Assembly (NCBI RefSeq): GCF_001894785.1
Contig: NZ_BCWW01000003.1
Location: 620,001-684,000 of the forward strand
DNA length: 64,000 bases
Direction: 5' to 3'
Source of the DNA: Rhodococcoides fascians NBRC 12155 = LMG 3623
GTDB taxonomy: Bacteria; Actinomycetota; Actinomycetes; Mycobacteriales; Mycobacteriaceae
This document shows, one piece after another, positions 9,296 through 17,601 of the stretch (the stretch's first letter is position 1; each line of letters starts with the position of its first letter). The notes under the pieces are model-generated. The model was not told the DNA's origin. It made no database searches and was given only the letters and a program-made list of their open reading frames with translations. The position numbers were made by a program, and so were the translations under genes.

Positions 9296-10222
9296 TCATG
9301 CCAGCAGCACCGTGACGAGTGCGATGACGGGAATCGAGACCAGGGTCGTGACGAATGCCGTGTCGCGGGCCAGAACGACCCCTCGCTGGTAGCGGCTCGC
9401 GAAGACGAAGACGTTCTGCGCCGTGGGCAGTGCCGAGACAACGACGATGGCGAACAGGTCGTGCCCGTCGAGGCCGAAGACGAATCGGGCCATCAGATAC
9501 CCGAGCAGGGGCTGCAGCGCCATCTTGAACAGGGTCGCCAGAGCCACGTCTCGTCGCGGGCTGATGCCCTTCTGCAGTACCCGCGCGCCGTACAGCGACA
9601 GTCCGAACGCGAGCAGTGCACCCGGAACGGACAGGTTGCCGACGAGTTGGAACGGCTGCATGAGCGCCTCGGGGAGCTCGAATCCGGTGATCGACAGTAC
9701 GAGACCCGCGGCCCCGGCCAGCACGATCGGGTTTCGGAACGGCGTCGTGACCGTCTTGAACAGAGAGACCTCGTCGATTTTGGTGGAGATGTCGAGGACG
9801 GTCACCGCGATCGGCGTGTAGATCATGATCTGGAACAGCAGCAGGGGAGCGACGAAGTTGGCGTCGCCCAGAACGAACACGGCGATCGGGATACCGAGGT
9901 TCGCGGCATTGACGTAGGAGCTCGCGAGGGCGCCGACGGTCGCGTCGGGCACGGCGCGTTTCAGCGCGAGCTTCGCGATGACGAAGTAGATGGCCCCGAC
10001 GAGCAGCGCTGTGGAACCGGCGACGGCAAGAACGGGGGACAGGATGACCGACAGGTCCGAATTGGCCAACGTGACGAACAGCAGCGACGGTGTCGCCACG
10101 AAGAAGACCAAACGGCTCAGAACGAACTGGCCGTGTTCGCCGAGGACTTTCAGATGGGCGAGCAGGTAGCCCAGTGCGATGACGACGAAGATGACGGTGA
10201 AGCCTTCGAGAACGCCGGACAT
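9296..10222 (-). CDS. AEC family transporter (auxin-efflux-carrier-like permease)
   Basis: A 308-residue inner-membrane permease of the AEC/BART family with about ten hydrophobic helices in two five-helix halves. It starts MSGVLEGFTVIFVVIALGY, has a central polar LKRAVPDATVGALASSYVNAANLGIP segment typical of the family, and ends in a TTLVSIPVIALVTVLLA helix. Bacterial members move dicarboxylates or similar anions, but the substrate cannot be read from sequence. It lies downstream of the S18 gene on the same strand, separated from it by a strong hairpin, so it is probably not part of the zinc-regulated operon. Confidence 0.85.
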   Translation of the reverse strand: MSGVLEGFTVIFVVIALGYLLAHLKVLGEHGQFVLSRLVFFVATPSLLFVTLANSDLSVILSPVLAVAGSTALLVGAIYFVIAKLALKRAVPDATVGALASSYVNAANLGIPIAVFVLGDANFVAPLLLFQIMIYTPIAVTVLDISTKIDEVSLFKTVTTPFRNPIVLAGAAGLVLSITGFELPEALMQPFQLVGNLSVPGALLAFGLSLYGARVLQKGISPRRDVALATLFKMALQPLLGYLMARFVFGLDGHDLFAIVVVSALPTAQNVFVFASRYQRGVVLARDTAFVTTLVSIPVIALVTVLLA

Positions 10223-10256
10223 CGTAGAACTGCTCGTTTCTTGCTGGGAACGACAG

Positions 10257-10290
10257 AAAGGCCACGTAGCCCCAGGGCTACGTGGCCTTT
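10257..10290. terminator. Intrinsic terminator after rpsR
   Basis: Perfect 16-bp inverted repeat, AAAGGCCACGTAGCCC and its complement, with almost no loop; the strand reading toward the AEC gene ends in TTTCTGTCG. It separates the minus-strand ribosomal operon from the AEC gene. The stem is symmetric with A/T ends, so it could also work in the other direction. Confidence 0.85.
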
Positions 10291-10303
10291 CTCGAAAGCT
10301 GAT

Positions 10304-10558
10304 TCAGCGGCTGGTGAACGGCAGCAATGCCATTTCACGAGCGTTCTTCACTGCAACAGCGACCTGGCGCTGCTGCTGCGGGGTGAGCCCGGTGACCCGG
10401 CGGCTACGGATCTTGCCGCGGTCGGAAATGAACTGACGAAGAAGGTTGATGTCCTTGTAGTCCACCGTGGTGACCTTGGCGGCATTCAACGGGTTCTTCT
10501 TCGGTCGACGACCCGCCTCTGCGCGGACCTTCTTCGACGGTGCTCTCTTGACTGCCAT
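10304..10558 (-). CDS. rpsR: 30S ribosomal protein S18, cysteine-free paralogue
   Basis: An 84-residue S18 with the family core [25 protein letters not shown] and [19 protein letters not shown]. It contains no cysteine, so it is the zinc-independent (C-) form that replaces the zinc-binding S18 when zinc is scarce. Last gene of the minus-strand block rpmB-rpmG-rpsN-rpsR, followed by a strong terminator. Zur control is inferred from the boxes upstream of rpmB. Confidence 0.97.
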   Translation of the reverse strand: MAVKRAPSKKVRAEAGRRPKKNPLNAAKVTTVDYKDINLLRQFISDRGKIRSRRVTGLTPQQQRQVAVAVKNAREMALLPFTSR

Positions 10559-10572
10559 CTCTACCTTTTCCC

Positions 10573-10878
10573 TTACCAGCTCGACTTGTGGACGCCTGGC
10601 AGCTCCCCGCGGTGAGCCATCTCGCGCATCTTCACGCGGGACAGCCCGAATTTCCGTAGGTAACCGCGCGGACGTCCATCCGCAGCGTCACGATTGCGCA
10701 ATCGTACCGGACTCGAATCGCGTGGCAGACGCTGCAGTGCCGCCTGGGCCTTCGCGCGCTCGGAATCGCTGCTCGAGGGCTTGCGAATGATCTCTTTGAG
10801 CTCGGCGCGACGCGTTGTCCAGCGGGCGACGACGACCTTGCGTTGCTCGTTCTTCGCGATCTTCGATTTCTTGGCCAC
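10573..10878 (-). CDS. rpsN: 30S ribosomal protein S14, cysteine-free long form
   Basis: A 101-residue S14 starting [14 protein letters not shown] and ending with the conserved [27 protein letters not shown]. It lacks the four cysteines of the short zinc-binding S14, and its ~100-residue length is that of the zinc-free type. GTG start at 10878, 3 nt after the rpmG stop. It is the third gene of the alternative ribosomal protein operon. Confidence 0.97.
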   Translation of the reverse strand: MAKKSKIAKNEQRKVVVARWTTRRAELKEIIRKPSSSDSERAKAQAALQRLPRDSSPVRLRNRDAADGRPRGYLRKFGLSRVKMREMAHRGELPGVHKSSW

Positions 10879-10881
10879 CGG

Positions 10882-11049
10882 TCAGCGCTCCTCTCGGAAA
10901 TCGACGTGCTTGCGGACGACCGGGTCGTACTTCTTCATCACGAGTCGGTCGGGATCGTTCCGGCGGTTCTTGCGGGTGACGTAGGTGTAGCCGGTACCCG
11001 CGGTCGACTTGAGTTTGACGATGGGGCGGACGTCGGTGCTCTTGCCCAT
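10882..11049 (-). CDS. rpmG: 50S ribosomal protein L33, cysteine-free paralogue
   Basis: A 55-residue L33 ([20 protein letters not shown] ... [16 protein letters not shown]). The two CxxC pairs of the zinc-binding L33 are absent. Its ATG overlaps the rpmB stop by one base (TGATG at 11047-11051), so translation is coupled. A longer open frame upstream is only the shadow of rpmB. Confidence 0.97.
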   Translation of the reverse strand: MGKSTDVRPIVKLKSTAGTGYTYVTRKNRRNDPDRLVMKKYDPVVRKHVDFREER

Positions 11050-11285
11050 CAGATCTTCTCCCCACGTGCGCGGATCTTGGCCACCACGGCGTCGATTCCG
11101 TCGCGGTCGATGGTCTTGATGCCCTTGGCCGAGAGCGTGAGGGTGACGCGGCGTCCGAGGCTGGGGGCGTAGTAGGTCTTGCGCTGGATGTTGGGATCCC
11201 ACCTGCGGCTGGTGCGCACGTGGGAGTGCGAGACCGACTTTCCGAAGCTGGGGGTGCGGCCGGTGACTTGGCAGTGCGCTGACAT
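11049..11285 (-). CDS. rpmB: 50S ribosomal protein L28
   Basis: A 78-residue L28, starting [20 protein letters not shown] and containing [21 protein letters not shown] single cysteine (residue 5) remains, so zinc binding is not expected. AAGGAGTG sits just before the ATG at 11285; an ATG two codons upstream lacks this spacing. It is the first gene of the minus-strand C- operon, and a Zur-like box lies 22 bp upstream, likely overlapping the promoter. Confidence 0.97.
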   Translation of the reverse strand: MSAHCQVTGRTPSFGKSVSHSHVRTSRRWDPNIQRKTYYAPSLGRRVTLTLSAKGIKTIDRDGIDAVVAKIRARGEKI

Positions 11286-11306
11286 GAGCACTCCTTTCTT
11301 GCCGTT

Positions 11307-11324
11307 ATGACAATCGTTTTCGAC
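11307..11324. promoter_or_regulatory. Zur-like box upstream of rpmB
   Basis: ATGACAATCGTTTTCGAC, an imperfect dyad (GACAA-TCG-TTTTC) 22 bp before the rpmB start. Actinobacterial Zur represses alternative ribosomal protein genes through AT-rich dyads of this type when zinc is plentiful. A near-identical box stands before the divergent mrf operon. Confidence 0.75.
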
Positions 11325-11361
11325 AAAGCGTTCAAGCGAATGTAGCGTGCATCCTCAGAGA

Positions 11362-11379
11362 ATGACAATCGTTGTCGAG
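11362..11379. promoter_or_regulatory. Zur-like box upstream of mrf
   Basis: ATGACAATCGTTGTCGAG contains the dyad GACAA-TCG-TTGTC and differs from the box at 11307 at only two of 18 positions. It ends 13 bp before the GTG start of mrf, where a bound repressor would block transcription. The two boxes are 55 bp apart, roughly five helical turns. Confidence 0.8.
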
Positions 11380-11392
11380 AAGAAAGGCGCTC

Positions 11393-12655
11393 GTGAACAC
11401 ATCACCGGACGATCGAACCCCGATGGTCCTCGTCTCCGGCTGGACCGGAGCCATGGACGCTGTCGTGACATCGCTGCTCGCGCCGGGAACTGTCGCAGTC
11501 CGCCACGACCTGAGCCGCGTCACCGAGGGCGTCGTACGCCGAACGTTGTTCGTCCTGGGTGAGAACCCGCGCGAGACGATCTTGGAACTGGCGCACGGCT
11601 GTGTCTCCTGCACGCTGCGCGAGGACCTGCTGCCGCTGCTACGCGCACTGTCGAGTCGCAGCAGTGTCGATCGCATCGTGCTCGTTCTGGACCCCGCACT
11701 CGAGCCCGAGGCGTTGTGCTGGGCGGTGGACAACGTCATCGTCGCCGACGTGGTGGGGCAGATCGACGGACCGGCCTCGAGGGACGTACGTATCGAGGCC
11801 GTGATCGGCTGCCTCGACGCCGCAACCTGGTTGGCCGACGCCACCGGCGACGACACCTTGGCCGACCGCGGCATCGTCGCCAGCGGCGACGACGATCGAA
11901 CCGTCGCGCAGTTGGTAGTAGGCCAGGTGGACTACTCCGACGCGCTCGTTGTCACCGCAGGTCCCGATGTCGACGCGTGGGAGCGCGCCCGGCTCGCGGC
12001 TGTCCTCGCGCGGTTGGCACCGAACGCACCCGTCGTCTGGGTTTCTCAGGACTCGATGGTCGACGGCCCAGCAGTTCTCGCGTCCGTTCCCTTCGATGCC
12101 CGGCGCGGTGAGATCACCGACGCCCACTCGCCGCTGCTGCGCGGCCAGCCGCCCTTGTCCGTCGACTGCGGAGTCGCACTAGTGGAGTTCACTGCAACTC
12201 GGCCGTTCCATCCCGAACGACTGCACGAGGCCATCGACGTGTTGCTCGACGGCGTCGTCACCGCTCGCGGACGGGCATGGGTCGCTACGCAACCCGACGA
12301 AGCGCTGTGGATCGAATCGGCCGGCGGCGGACTACGGGTGGCGAGCGCCGGAAAGTGGCTTGCGGCAATGACTCCGGTGGAACAGGATCGCGTCGACACC
12401 ACCAGGCGAGCGATGGCTGCGCTGCGGTGGGACGAGAACTTCGGCGATCGAGACACGTCCTTGGTGATTTTGGTACATCAGGCCGACCCCACCGAGATCG
12501 ACCGAACTCTGCAGTGGGCGTTGGTGTCCGACGACGAGATGACCGATCCCGCTCAGTGGGCCACGTGGACCGACCCGTTCGGCCAATGGCACGAAGACCC
12601 CTGCGAGAGCAGCGAATCCCCGTACGCAGACCAGTCACGAGAGGCAACAGAATGA
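11393..12655 (+). CDS. mrf: COG0523-family GTPase-like ribosome hibernation factor recruiter (Mrf)
   Basis: A 420-residue member of the CobW/COG0523 family in the branch called Mrf. In Mycobacterium smegmatis Mrf works with the zinc-free ribosomal proteins to recruit the hibernation factor Mpy to 70S ribosomes under zinc limitation. The [10 protein letters not shown] segment (the family's cysteine motif) is present. The N-terminal loop reads [12 protein letters not shown] where canonical members have GxxGxGKT, so the P-loop Lys/Thr are missing and nucleotide binding is doubtful. GTG at 11393 is chosen (AGAAAGG upstream); a TTG at 11372 would lie inside the Zur box. The stop overlaps the rpmE2 start. 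Confidence 0.85.
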   Translation: MNTSPDDRTPMVLVSGWTGAMDAVVTSLLAPGTVAVRHDLSRVTEGVVRRTLFVLGENPRETILELAHGCVSCTLREDLLPLLRALSSRSSVDRIVLVLDPALEPEALCWAVDNVIVADVVGQIDGPASRDVRIEAVIGCLDAATWLADATGDDTLADRGIVASGDDDRTVAQLVVGQVDYSDALVVTAGPDVDAWERARLAAVLARLAPNAPVVWVSQDSMVDGPAVLASVPFDARRGEITDAHSPLLRGQPPLSVDCGVALVEFTATRPFHPERLHEAIDVLLDGVVTARGRAWVATQPDEALWIESAGGGLRVASAGKWLAAMTPVEQDRVDTTRRAMAALRWDENFGDRDTSLVILVHQADPTEIDRTLQWALVSDDEMTDPAQWATWTDPFGQWHEDPCESSESPYADQSREATE

Positions 12656-12912
12656 AGCCAGGCATCCACCCCGATTACCACCCGGTGGTGTTCCAGGACT
12701 CGAGCACCGGGAACAAGTTCCTCACTCGATCCACCGTCACGTCCGCCCGCGAGACCGAGTGGGAAGACGGCAACACCTACCCCCTGATCGTCGTCGACGT
12801 CTCGTCCGAATCGCATCCCTTCTGGACCGGGGCGACACGCGTCATGGACACCCAGGGACGCGTCGAGAAGTTCGAGAAGCGCTACGGCCGTCGAAGCCGA
12901 AAGGAGGCGTGA
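12652..12912 (+). CDS. rpmE2: 50S ribosomal protein L31 type B
   Basis: An 86-residue L31 type B ([20 protein letters not shown] ... [13 protein letters not shown]). It lacks the CxxC motifs of type A L31. The ATG overlaps the mrf stop (ATGA), so it is co-translated with mrf and should share Zur control. Confidence 0.97.
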   Translation: MKPGIHPDYHPVVFQDSSTGNKFLTRSTVTSARETEWEDGNTYPLIVVDVSSESHPFWTGATRVMDTQGRVEKFEKRYGRRSRKEA

Positions 12913-12915
12913 GAC

Positions 12916-13083
12916 ATGGCTGTTCCGAAGAGAAAGATGTCGCGTTCCAACACGCGTAGCCGACGGGCACAGTGGAAAGCCGTCGCCCCGGATCTGGTGA
13001 CGGTGCGTTTTCAGGGCCGCGAGTTCAGAGTGCCGCGCAGGTTGGTCAAAGCGGTCCAGGCCGGGGTGTACGACCCGAGCTGA
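12916..13083 (+). CDS. rpmF: 50S ribosomal protein L32, cysteine-free
   Basis: A 55-residue L32, starting [20 protein letters not shown] and ending [10 protein letters not shown]. No cysteines, so it is the zinc-independent form. It starts 3 nt after the rpmE2 stop with AAAGGAGG upstream and completes the mrf-rpmE2-rpmF operon, which ends at a strong hairpin. Confidence 0.95.
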   Translation: MAVPKRKMSRSNTRSRRAQWKAVAPDLVTVRFQGREFRVPRRLVKAVQAGVYDPS

Positions 13084-13089
13084 CCCCCG

Positions 13090-13135
13090 CTCGTGCGCGT
13101 TGTGCGCCCTTCCAGGCACGCACAACGCGCACGAG
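13090..13135. terminator. 17-bp hairpin after rpmF
   Basis: Exact inverted repeat CTCGTGCGCGTTGTGCG (13090-13106) with its complement at 13119-13135, loop 12 nt. It starts 6 nt after the rpmF stop. There is no T-tract, as is common for actinobacterial hairpin terminators. Confidence 0.75.
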
Positions 13136-13159
13136 GGCGGAGCCCGGTACGTTTGCTCG

Positions 13160-14224
13160 ATGGACGGAACGGAACCTTCGTCGAAGGACGTCAAGCGATG
13201 GCGGCAGTACCTCGCCGACGAGCGGGCCGAGGCCGCCGTCTATCGCGACCTGGCGGGTAGGCGCAACGGCGAGGAACGCGACATTCTGCTCGAGTTGGCC
13301 GACGCGGAAGGTCGCCACGAACAGCATTGGCGCAATCTGCTCGGCGATCGCGTCGGGATGCCGCTCAAAGGCGACATTCGTACCCGGATCCTCGGCGTGC
13401 TGGCGCGCCGCTTCGGATCGGTGTTCGTGCTCGCCCTCGCGCAACGCGCCGAGACCCGATCGCCCTACGCGACCGACGCGGATGCCACCGACGCGATGAC
13501 GGCCGACGAGCAAATTCACGCCGAGGTCATCCGGGCATTGGCTGCCCGCGGCCGTAATCGACTCTCGGGAACCTTCCGGGCCGCGGTGTTCGGTGCCAAC
13601 GACGGATTGGTCAGCAACCTCGCCCTGGTGCTCGGCATCAGCGGATCCGGAGTGTCCAACCAGATCGTGTTGGTCACCGGACTCGCCGGCCTGCTCGCCG
13701 GCGCGCTGTCGATGGGAGCAGGCGAATACGTCTCGGTGCGCTCGCAACGCGAACTGCTCGAGGCATCGTCGCCCGACAGCGCAGCGAATGAGGCCGTTCA
13801 ACACCTCGACGTCGACGCCAACGAACTCGCCCTCGTCTACCGCGCTCGCGGAATGACCCACGAGGAAGCCGATGCGAAAGCCGCGGACGTCATCCGACTG
13901 CTCCCCGCCGTCGAAGAACCGGCCACCGACATCGACGAGCACGAATCCATCGGAACCGGACTCGGTGCCGCCGCAGCGAGCTTCTGTTTCTTCGCCTCCG
14001 GTGCCGTCATCCCGGTGTTGCCGTACCTGTTCGGTCTCGAAGGCTATGTGGCCCTTGCCGTTGCCGCAGTACTGGTCGGACTGGCATTGATCTGTACGGG
14101 CCTGATCGTCGGACTGCTCAGCGGCGGTCCGCCCGTCAAACGCGCACTGCGACAACTCGCCATCGGATACGGCGCGGCCGGGGCGACGTATCTACTGGGA
14201 CTCGCATTCGGTGGGGGAGTGTAG
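13160..14224 (+). CDS. VIT1/CCC1-family transporter with ferritin-like N-terminal domain
   Basis: A 354-residue membrane protein. Residues ~8-130 form a rubrerythrin/ferritin-like helical domain rich in Glu/His (YLADERAEAAVYRDLA, LADAEGRHEQHW, MTADEQIHAEVI) that could bind iron or manganese. Residues ~140-354 are a VIT1/CCC1 Fe2+/Mn2+ transporter domain with five hydrophobic segments, the FGANDGLVSNLALVLG signature and the LSMGAGEYVSVRSQ motif. This fusion (erythrocyte-iron-release / MbfA type) exports iron or manganese in other bacteria. ATG at 13160 is chosen; the longer open frame runs into the rpmF hairpin. It follows the zinc-starvation operon but is separated from it by that hairpin. 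Confidence 0.85.
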   Translation: MDGTEPSSKDVKRWRQYLADERAEAAVYRDLAGRRNGEERDILLELADAEGRHEQHWRNLLGDRVGMPLKGDIRTRILGVLARRFGSVFVLALAQRAETRSPYATDADATDAMTADEQIHAEVIRALAARGRNRLSGTFRAAVFGANDGLVSNLALVLGISGSGVSNQIVLVTGLAGLLAGALSMGAGEYVSVRSQRELLEASSPDSAANEAVQHLDVDANELALVYRARGMTHEEADAKAADVIRLLPAVEEPATDIDEHESIGTGLGAAAASFCFFASGAVIPVLPYLFGLEGYVALAVAAVLVGLALICTGLIVGLLSGGPPVKRALRQLAIGYGAAGATYLLGLAFGGGV

Positions 14225-14301
14225 GTTCCGCTTCCCCTCCATCCTCGCGTTCGAATTAATTAGTTCGCGTCGGAGTCTTTTCGCTCGATAGGGTCGTCGC
14301 C

Positions 14302-14439
14302 ATGCGCGCCACTTGTCTGCCTTGTGCCGCTCTCTACGCGAGAGCCGGTCTGAGCATTGTGTTGCGCGCATATTCGCCCGAACTGCGCACTGCCCTCAGT
14401 GGCAAACACGCACAGTTCGTGACGCGACCCATCGAATAG
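14302..14439 (+). CDS. Possible 45-residue small ORF upstream of rtcB
   Basis: Open frame with an ATG (MRATCLPCAALYARAG...) and TAG stop in the otherwise empty 248-bp gap between the VIT and rtcB genes. It has a CLPC motif but no clear ribosome binding site and no recognised family. Its 3' half contains a nested inverted repeat (outer arms 14379-14385 and 14413-14419, inner 14389-14392 and 14397-14400), so the region may instead be a structured leader or terminator. Weak call. Confidence 0.2.
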   Translation: MRATCLPCAALYARAGLSIVLRAYSPELRTALSGKHAQFVTRPIE

Positions 14440-14472
14440 CTCTCTCTCGTGGAGGGGGCGGAAAGGAACATC

Positions 14473-15654
14473 ATGCCCCCGAACAAGGTGGGCTTACGGC
14501 TGCTCAACTGGGCGTCACAACTCGAGGACAAGACACTCGAGCAGGCCCGCGAAACAGCATCGATGCCGTTCGTGCATCCGCACGTCGCTCTCATGCCCGA
14601 CGCGCACGCCGGGATGGGAAGTGCTGTGGGAACGGTCATTCCGACGTTGGGTGCCGTGATTCCCGCCGCCGTCGGTGTCGATATCGGCTGCGGAATGATC
14701 GGTGTCCGGACGGAATTCACATCTGATGATTTAGGCGGACGCAACCTGACGGATTTACGTCTGGCGATCGAGGCCAGCATCCCGCTGTCTCCGGGTAACT
14801 ACAACGTCGGCATCGATGGGTGGGATTTCACCGCGCCGAAATTGTCGGAGCTCGAGGAGCTGGCGGCCAGAGACGAGGTCGAGCTGAGTCACTCGCCACA
14901 GTGGCGGCAGCAGCTCGGTTCGTTAGGAGGCGGCAACCACTTTATCGAGTTGTGCCTCGACGAAACCGATCGAGTTTGGCTGTTTCTGCACAGTGGGTCG
15001 AGGGGCGTCGGCAACAAGATCGCGAAGAAGCACATCGGGATTGCGCAGCGTCTGTGTGCGCAGTGGTGGATCTCGTTGCCGAACAAGGACTTGGCGTACC
15101 TGCCCGAGAGCTCCCGTGAATTCGGGCAGTACATCAGAGATCTGAAGTGGGCGCAGCGGTTCGCCTACCTGAACCGGGCCGAGATGATGGACCGGTTCGG
15201 CGCGGTGTTCGCCGAGTGGATGGGAACGGACGACCATCGCGAGGTCGAGCGGATCAATTGCCATCACAATTACACGGTGAAGGAAACGCACTTCGGCAAG
15301 GACGTCTGGCTCACCCGTAAGGGTGCAGTCGATGCACACGAGGGTGTGAAGGCGATCATTCCCGGATCGATGGGAACGCGCTCGTACGTGGTGGTCGGAA
15401 AGGGTTCGAAGGCCGGCCTGTGCTCGGCACCCCACGGTGCCGGTCGACAGTTCTCTCGGACCGAGGCCAGAAGGCGGTTCACCCACGAGAACCTGCAGGC
15501 GCGAATGGAGGGAATCGAGTTCAGGGACAGCGCAGACTTCATCGACGAGATCCCGGACGCCTACAAGCCCATCGATGTCGTGATGGAGGACGCGCGAGAT
15601 CTGGTCAGCGTCGAGCACGAGCTACGCCAGATTCTCAACGTCAAGGGGACCTGA
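14473..15654 (+). CDS. rtcB: RtcB-family RNA ligase
   Basis: A 393-residue GTP- and Mn2+-dependent RNA ligase, the type that joins 2',3'-cyclic phosphate or 3'-phosphate to 5'-OH ends in RNA repair. Metal ligands and active-site motifs are visible: GVDIGCGMIGVRT (Cys), GGGNHFIEL, HSGSRGVGN, NCHHNY, and SAPHGAGRQFSR with the His that is guanylylated. ATG at 14473 is preceded by GGAAAGGA; a GTG at 14449 is less likely. No RtcA or archease is adjacent. The gene stands alone between two hairpins. Confidence 0.93.
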   Translation: MPPNKVGLRLLNWASQLEDKTLEQARETASMPFVHPHVALMPDAHAGMGSAVGTVIPTLGAVIPAAVGVDIGCGMIGVRTEFTSDDLGGRNLTDLRLAIEASIPLSPGNYNVGIDGWDFTAPKLSELEELAARDEVELSHSPQWRQQLGSLGGGNHFIELCLDETDRVWLFLHSGSRGVGNKIAKKHIGIAQRLCAQWWISLPNKDLAYLPESSREFGQYIRDLKWAQRFAYLNRAEMMDRFGAVFAEWMGTDDHREVERINCHHNYTVKETHFGKDVWLTRKGAVDAHEGVKAIIPGSMGTRSYVVVGKGSKAGLCSAPHGAGRQFSRTEARRRFTHENLQARMEGIEFRDSADFIDEIPDAYKPIDVVMEDARDLVSVEHELRQILNVKGT

Positions 15655-15662
15655 ATCGACCT

Positions 15663-15714
15663 CCCGTCGTGCATGGAAATTCGTAGTGGGTTACGAAGTT
15701 CCGTGCACGACGGG
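15663..15714. terminator. Long palindrome after rtcB (dispersed family member)
   Basis: Arms beginning CCCGTCGTGCA and ending TGCACGACGGG enclose a second complementary pair (GGAAATTCGTA with TACGAAGTTCC) around a GTGGGT loop. It starts 8 nt after the rtcB stop. Its inner core recurs at 51029-51068 and, diverged, at 17543-17588, so this is one of a repeated family of terminator-like hairpins. Confidence 0.75.
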
Positions 15715-15818
15715 ATTGTCCACGTTCGTCCCGTTGTGCATCGGTGTTCAACACTTGTTCACCTGAAGTGCTTCGTTCCGTTCAGCGCCCGAGGGGCCTT
15801 CACGGTCACCATCGATTC

Positions 15819-17537
15819 ATGACGCTCAATCCCGCAGGCGAGACCGTCGCGACCGGTATTCCGGGGACGCTCGCCGAGAACATGACGATGGCCGAGCAGC
15901 ACGACTGGCATCGGTCGTTCCTGCGGCGACACCCGGTGAGTCGACGCAACTTCCTGGTCGGTGCCGCAGCGACGGCAGCCGCGGTGGGCGTCGGTAATTC
16001 GGCGTTCACGCGCACCGCCTATGCGCAGGACGCCCCGCTGGCGGTGGCCGGTCGACACATGGGCTTCGGCAACGACCCGGCGACACAGTTGCGATTCTCC
16101 GCTCAGCTTTCCCGTAATCCCGGCATCACCGGTGTCTTTCTCGATCACGGCCCAACGCCTGCACTGGGAGCCACGACCTCCGCCGAGGTGCGCAACCTCG
16201 TCAGCCAAGTTCCGCAGACCGATGGCGGCATTCTGTCGGCCGAGCAGTACTACGTGCACGTGCCCGTCGACAATCTGACGCCAAAGCTGCCGCATTACTA
16301 CCGATGGCGTACCGCGGACGGTTTCGTCAGCGACATTCGCAGCGCATCTCCCGCGCTGCCGACCGGACGCATTGCTCCGTTCCGGTTCACCATGATGGGG
16401 GACCAGGGCGTCGATGAAACACCCTCGCAGCCAGCGGGTCTGATGGCCGGCGACTACGATGACCTGTACTACAAGCCCGATAACGAACCGTCGGTCAAGC
16501 ACGCGCGCAACATCAATCGTCAGATCGAGGCGTCGCGTCCGGACTTCCACATTCTTGCCGGCGATATCGCCTACGCGGATCCGTCGGGTGCCGGTCTGCC
16601 ACCGCAGTTCGCCGGCCACGGCAAGACGCCGCCGAAGGGGTTCGACAAGTTCAATCCCTTCGTCTGGGATGGCTACTTCCAAGCGATCGAGGGAAGCGCG
16701 TCGACGGCACCGTGGTTGTTCGCCACCGGCAATCACGACATGGAGGCGCTGTACAGCCCCAACGGATACGGCGGCCACGCGGCACGTCTCGATCAGCCCA
16801 GCACTGGCCCGAAGGGGTGCCCGTCGGCATATTCGTTCGTGTACGGCAACACCGCGGTGCTCTCGCTCGACGCCAACGACGTCAGTTACGAGATCAAGGC
16901 CAACACCGGCTACAGCGGCGGAGCCCAGAACACCTGGGTGGAGCAGACTCTCGCCAAGTATCGGGCAGACCCGAACATCGACTTCATCGTCTGCTTCTTC
17001 CATCACTGCGCCTACTCGACCACCTCGACGCACGCGAGCGACGGCGGCGTACGTGACGCGTGGGTATCGCTGTTCGACAAGTACGAGGTCGACGTGGTGC
17101 TCCAGGCGCACAACCACGTGTTCGAGCGCACCGATCCGATCCGCTCCAACCGTGCGACGCGGGTCGCCGGCGACAACGCCACGGTTCGCGGAAAGACCGA
17201 CGGCACCGTGTATTACACCGTCGGCGGGGGTGGTCGTCCGCGTTACACGTTCCAGGACGGCGAGGGCGTCAGCTACCGTGGCCACGAACTGCCGGACACG
17301 GCTGTTCCGAACAGCTATGTCTGGGCACCCGACGGCACCAAGTCGGCGGAATCGATCACCTGGTCGCGAGTGAGATTCCTGAACTACTCGTTCGTCAGAG
17401 TCGATGTGGTGCCGGGTATTCCGGGCATCAAGGCCAGCACGATGTCCATCGGAGCGATCGACGAATACGGCAACGAATTCGATCGCCTCACCTTCGAGCG
17501 CGACATCCCGGTGGGCCCGATCTTCGGTTCCTCCTGA
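15819..17537 (+). CDS. Tat-exported purple-acid-phosphatase-like metallophosphoesterase
   Basis: A 572-residue secreted phosphoesterase. A twin-arginine signal SRRNFLVGAAATAAAV lies at residues ~44-60, with probable cleavage after AYA. A fibronectin-like purple-acid-phosphatase N-terminal domain (~75-190) precedes a calcineurin-type metallophosphatase domain with the metal ligands in MMGDQGVDE, LAGDIAYAD, ATGNHDMEA, FFHHCAYS and LQAHNHVFER. The substrate is probably an extracellular phosphate ester. ATG at 15819 leaves an unusually long (~40-residue) leader before the RR motif; a downstream ATG (MTMAEQHDW) could also serve. It stands alone between two hairpins. Confidence 0.85.
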   Translation: MTLNPAGETVATGIPGTLAENMTMAEQHDWHRSFLRRHPVSRRNFLVGAAATAAAVGVGNSAFTRTAYAQDAPLAVAGRHMGFGNDPATQLRFSAQLSRNPGITGVFLDHGPTPALGATTSAEVRNLVSQVPQTDGGILSAEQYYVHVPVDNLTPKLPHYYRWRTADGFVSDIRSASPALPTGRIAPFRFTMMGDQGVDETPSQPAGLMAGDYDDLYYKPDNEPSVKHARNINRQIEASRPDFHILAGDIAYADPSGAGLPPQFAGHGKTPPKGFDKFNPFVWDGYFQAIEGSASTAPWLFATGNHDMEALYSPNGYGGHAARLDQPSTGPKGCPSAYSFVYGNTAVLSLDANDVSYEIKANTGYSGGAQNTWVEQTLAKYRADPNIDFIVCFFHHCAYSTTSTHASDGGVRDAWVSLFDKYEVDVVLQAHNHVFERTDPIRSNRATRVAGDNATVRGKTDGTVYYTVGGGGRPRYTFQDGEGVSYRGHELPDTAVPNSYVWAPDGTKSAESITWSRVRFLNYSFVRVDVVPGIPGIKASTMSIGAIDEYGNEFDRLTFERDIPVGPIFGSS

Positions 17538-17542
17538 GTGCC

Positions 17543-17588
17543 CATGTGAGTGGAACTTCGACCCCTGCTACGAACTTCCACTCACGTG
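17543..17588. terminator. Palindrome between phosphatase and corA (dispersed family member)
   Basis: CATGTGAGTGGAA pairs with TTCCACTCACGTG, continued by a CTTCG/CGAAC portion with one mismatch; loop around ACCCCTGCTA. It sits between the convergent phosphatase and corA genes and likely terminates both. The GTGAGTGGAA arm is shared with the element at 51029. Confidence 0.75.
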
Positions 17589-17601
17589 CGGCGCAGCCGC
17601 T

